The position numbers and the translations under genes were made by a program. Below the pieces are notes generated by a model. The model was not told where the DNA came from. It was given only the letters and a program-made list of their open reading frames with translations, and searched no databases. From Bifidobacterium vansinderenii (GTDB taxonomy: Bacteria; Actinomycetota; Actinomycetes; Actinomycetales; Bifidobacteriaceae), in NCBI RefSeq assembly GCF_002234915.1, contig NZ_NEWD01000005.1, forward strand, positions 25,337 to 89,336: a stretch of 64,000 nt of DNA, written 5' to 3'. Shown one piece after another: positions 61,771-64,000 of the stretch; position 1 is the stretch's first letter; every line of letters starts with the position of its first letter.

Positions 61771-63186
61771 TTACTTGTTGCTGGACGTGGTTCGGGCCGA
61801 ACGTTTGCCATCGGACTTGGCCTTGACATCCTTCGTTCCGGACTTTGCTTGCTTTTCGGATTCCTCGTAGTAGTAGTAGTAATTGCCCTTGCGGCTGTGC
61901 TCATGGGCCACACGGTTGAATGCGACACCGGAGATCTTGGCACGGGACACCTTGAGCTCACGGGCAACGTCGCGAAGCACCTTCTTGCTTCCCACGGTCT
62001 GGGACACCACCAGCAACAGCGTTGCGCCATTGCGGGCGAACAGCGATGCGTCGTTCGACACCTGAATAGGGGCGGTATCGATAATCACGTGATCATAATG
62101 CTTTGCGGCCTGATCAATCATGTTCTCCATAACGGAGGAACTCAGGATCACGCTGGCGGCGGCCTCGTTATCCTCGACCGGCAGCACCTGAAGTTCCGGC
62201 TTCCAGTACTTCTGTACGGCGGTCTGGGCATCCACCTGATTGGTGAGCATCTGGATCAGACCCACACCATTGCTGATGCCGAGTCCCTTGGCCACGGACG
62301 GGTGACGAACATCGGCATCAATCAGCAGTACGCTTTCGCCCTTCTCCGCGAAGGCAGCGGCAAGATTCACGGAAATCGTGGTCTTGCCCTCTCCCGGCAT
62401 GGCAGACGTCACGACGAGAACGTTGCTACGTGTTCCCCTATTGTCACGCACAAACGACAAGTTGGTGGCCAGTCGGCGGAATTCCTCGGCGGCATGACCA
62501 CGCGGCTTGACGATCACCGCCGGGGTACGACCGGCAAGAGTCGGGCTCTTCGGAACGGAAGACAGGATCGGAGCGGTGATGATGGCCTGAATGTCGGCCT
62601 TTGTCCGCACACTGTTATCGGACATTTCGCGGATAACCGCACCGGCAGCCGCCACGATCAATGCAGCGACCACTCCGATAACCATATTGCCCTTGACATT
62701 CGGAGACGATGGAGCCGACGGCACCACCGGCTTCTGAATGATGGACAGCTGGATGCCGCTCGAACCATCACTGGTGATCTGCTTGTTGAGCTGCTTGACC
62801 AGCTCGTTCAGGATCGCCACGGAATCGTTCGGATCGGTGTAGGTCACGGTCATATTGACGAATGCCGAACCATCGGAGACATATGCCGAAACGTTGTTAC
62901 GCAGGTTCGTGACCGTGGTGTGAAGACCAAGATTGTCGACCACCGGTTCGAGCACGGCATCCGACTGCACCAGCTGAGCATAGCCGGTCAGCGGGGACGC
63001 GGTACCACTCGCAGCACCCGTGGTCATCGCACCATCGGAATTCTTGGCCATCAGCTGCGCTTGGGTGGTGTACATCGGCGTGACCGTGAACGTATAGCCG
63101 GCCATACCCCCGACCACGACGACGAAAAGGATGATCTCCAGCAGCCAGTGCCGCTTCAACGCACGGAGCAGGTCCGATACAGTCAT
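61771..63186 (-). CDS. Polysaccharide co-polymerase/BY-kinase fusion
   Basis: 471 residues. The N-terminal Wzz part (about 1-200) has two membrane segments (residues 15-33 and about 173-193). The cytoplasmic BY-kinase domain has Walker A SAMPGEGKTT, A' LLIDADVRHP and B HVIIDTAP. The tyrosine cluster GNYYYYYEE lies near the C-terminus. Autophosphorylation there controls chain length and export, and the LMW-PTP at 30003-30797 is the likely counter-enzyme. It is the first gene of the leftward EPS operon. AGGTGA or GAAGAGA precedes the ATG. It has Wzz and kinase in one chain, unlike the split CapA/CapB of staphylococci. Confidence 0.93.
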   Translation of the reverse strand: MTVSDLLRALKRHWLLEIILFVVVVGGMAGYTFTVTPMYTTQAQLMAKNSDGAMTTGAASGTASPLTGYAQLVQSDAVLEPVVDNLGLHTTVTNLRNNVSAYVSDGSAFVNMTVTYTDPNDSVAILNELVKQLNKQITSDGSSGIQLSIIQKPVVPSAPSSPNVKGNMVIGVVAALIVAAAGAVIREMSDNSVRTKADIQAIITAPILSSVPKSPTLAGRTPAVIVKPRGHAAEEFRRLATNLSFVRDNRGTRSNVLVVTSAMPGEGKTTISVNLAAAFAEKGESVLLIDADVRHPSVAKGLGISNGVGLIQMLTNQVDAQTAVQKYWKPELQVLPVEDNEAAASVILSSSVMENMIDQAAKHYDHVIIDTAPIQVSNDASLFARNGATLLLVVSQTVGSKKVLRDVARELKVSRAKISGVAFNRVAHEHSRKGNYYYYYEESEKQAKSGTKDVKAKSDGKRSARTTSSNK

Positions 63187-63337
63187 GTTCTCTCTTCACC
63201 TACTTAAGGAAAGCAAACAGTTCAGTTCATTAGTCCGCAACCGCATCCGTCGATTGCACCTTTCCACAGGATACTCTTAGCAGTTACCAAATATGGGGGT
63301 GTACGTGAACTCTTTACATACGAGGGTATTCCACGAC

Positions 63338-63385
63338 CACCTCATCAGTCAGTCTTTGACTGACAGCTTCCCCTCAAGGGGAAGC
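63338..63385 (-). repeat. Two-hairpin intergenic repeat, copy 11
   Basis: Minus-oriented: GCTTCCCCTTGAGGGGAAGC palindrome, then TGTCAGTCAAAGACTGACTG and GATGAGGTG. It matches the plus-oriented element at 24128-24175 almost base for base in its conserved parts. Confidence 0.65.
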
Positions 63386-63427
63386 GCAGCGACCTGATCC
63401 AAATGAGACGAGAACGCTGTGTTACGG

Positions 63428-63456
63428 GCCTATAGGAACAAAAGTGTTGCTTTAGC
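63428..63456. mobile_element. Possible IS terminal inverted repeat
   Basis: The GGCCTATAGGAACAAAAGTG stretch lies just outside the transposase stop and looks like an IS1249-type end. The other end is off the window, so the pairing cannot be checked. Confidence 0.35.
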
Positions 63457-63465
63457 CTTCGGTTT

Positions 63466-64000
63466 CTAGTCGGTTTGGTTCCATTCGGTGTGGGTGTGGA
63501 ACTCGTTCCAGTCGACGCCTGTGCCGTATTGCGGAGATCCGTCGTCGCCGCTGTCATCCGGTCGTGCCGCCCGGCGCAGGGGTTTCCAGTGTTCGGGCCT
63601 GATCAGCGATTTGGGATCCGGGGAACCGCTTTTCATGTAGCACACCCATTCGCAGGCGCGTCTCATGTGCTCCTCGGGCAGTCCGTGGTGGTCGAGGAGC
63701 ACGTGCTTGAGCGGCGAGTTGACGCCGCCCTCGAGACGGTTCGTGGTGCGCGCCACGGGGCCTGCGGCGGTCAGCGATGGCTCGAGGAACGCGAACAGTT
63801 TGCCCTCGCGGAACAGCTTCTCCAACCGCCGGTAGCAGCGGCGGACCTCCTGATGCGTCCACCACCACTCCTGTTTGGAGGCCTTCGGGTTGTCGGGATC
63901 GTCCTTCGCGAGGGTGCGTTCGTCGATGAAGTCCCTCCAACGCAGGTGCCATGCGTTGAGCGCCTCGCCCCATTTGGCCGCCTGCTCGGCGTCATGCACC
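63466..64000 (-). CDS. IS1249-like transposase (C-terminal part, runs off right edge)
   Basis: The visible 177 codons end with GVDWNEFHTHTEWNQTD. The segment TTNRLEGGVNSPLKHVLLDH, then EEHMRRACEWVCYM, matches IS1249-family transposases (IS256-like DDE enzymes), and the conserved NRLEGG probably holds the catalytic Glu. No frameshift is seen in this part. It marks a mobile element directly beside the EPS operon head and could influence its expression or mobility. Confidence 0.8.
   Translation of the reverse strand, partial: VHDAEQAAKWGEALNAWHLRWRDFIDERTLAKDDPDNPKASKQEWWWTHQEVRRCYRRLEKLFREGKLFAFLEPSLTAAGPVARTTNRLEGGVNSPLKHVLLDHHGLPEEHMRRACEWVCYMKSGSPDPKSLIRPEHWKPLRRAARPDDSGDDGSPQYGTGVDWNEFHTHTEWNQTD

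Larger units (their letters stand above)
63187..63465. promoter_or_regulatory. EPS operon upstream region
   Basis: About 280 bases between the BY-kinase gene and the IS. It should hold the main EPS operon promoter, but no clear consensus pair stands out. It contains repeat copy 11 and the likely IS end. Confidence 0.45.

Overview
The window looks like a chromosome segment of a Bifidobacterium or a very close actinobacterial relative. Reasons: high G+C, heavy use of GTG starts and ATGA/GTGA start-stop overlaps, a simple PTS operon, radA/rpiA/mutY housekeeping genes, and an exopolysaccharide (EPS) cluster with DUF4012, LMW-PTP, EpsG and BY-kinase genes of the type seen in bifidobacteria. The species cannot be fixed from the sequence alone. 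No rRNA, tRNA or CRISPR array was seen.

Region 1 (1-5.9 kb): a leftward sugar-PTS operon (EIIBCA, BglG/LicT-type antiterminator, HPr, start of enzyme I), divergent from phosphoglucomutase. Together these import and phosphorylate a glucose-type sugar and feed hexose phosphate to polymer synthesis.

Region 2 (6.0-19.1 kb): a predicted heme acquisition block. A large wall-anchored HtaA protein lies upstream of hmuTUV-like ABC transporter genes, followed by two more surface proteins, one of which has two HtaA domains. The surface proteins would capture heme and pass it to the lipoprotein and permease. Two arrays of a degenerate GGAACGTAATC repeat sit at either side of the block. A roughly 1 kb non-coding stretch upstream holds nested palindromes and a 52-bp degenerate tandem repeat.

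Region 3 (19-27.3 kb): housekeeping genes: RNase HI with a long tail, rpiA, a tiny bS22-type ribosomal protein, radA, mutY and a tRNA 2'-O-methyltransferase, with two single-pass exported proteins among them. A family of two-hairpin repeats decorates many intergenic gaps here and elsewhere.

Region 4 (27.6-46.5 kb): the distal EPS region. A LMW tyrosine phosphatase lies between two related single-pass membrane proteins. Next come a Wzy-like polymerase, a DUF4012 protein, an acyltransferase, membrane and soluble glycosyltransferases, a polysaccharide pyruvyltransferase and a Wzx flippase. This part is visibly rearranged: a GT4-Wzx module is duplicated, one GT4 copy has lost about 100 internal residues, and one Wzx copy survives only as a C-terminal piece fused to a remnant of a membrane glycosyltransferase.

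Region 5 (46.5-64 kb): an Abi_2/HEPN gene interrupts the EPS locus. It is followed by a tightly packed leftward operon of about 15 kb that starts with a Wzz/BY-kinase and encodes GT4, GT2 and DUF6625 glycosyltransferases, two acyltransferases and an EpsG-type polymerase. An IS1249-like transposase runs off the right edge. No priming glycosyltransferase or nucleotide-sugar synthesis gene was seen, so the locus is not self-contained here.
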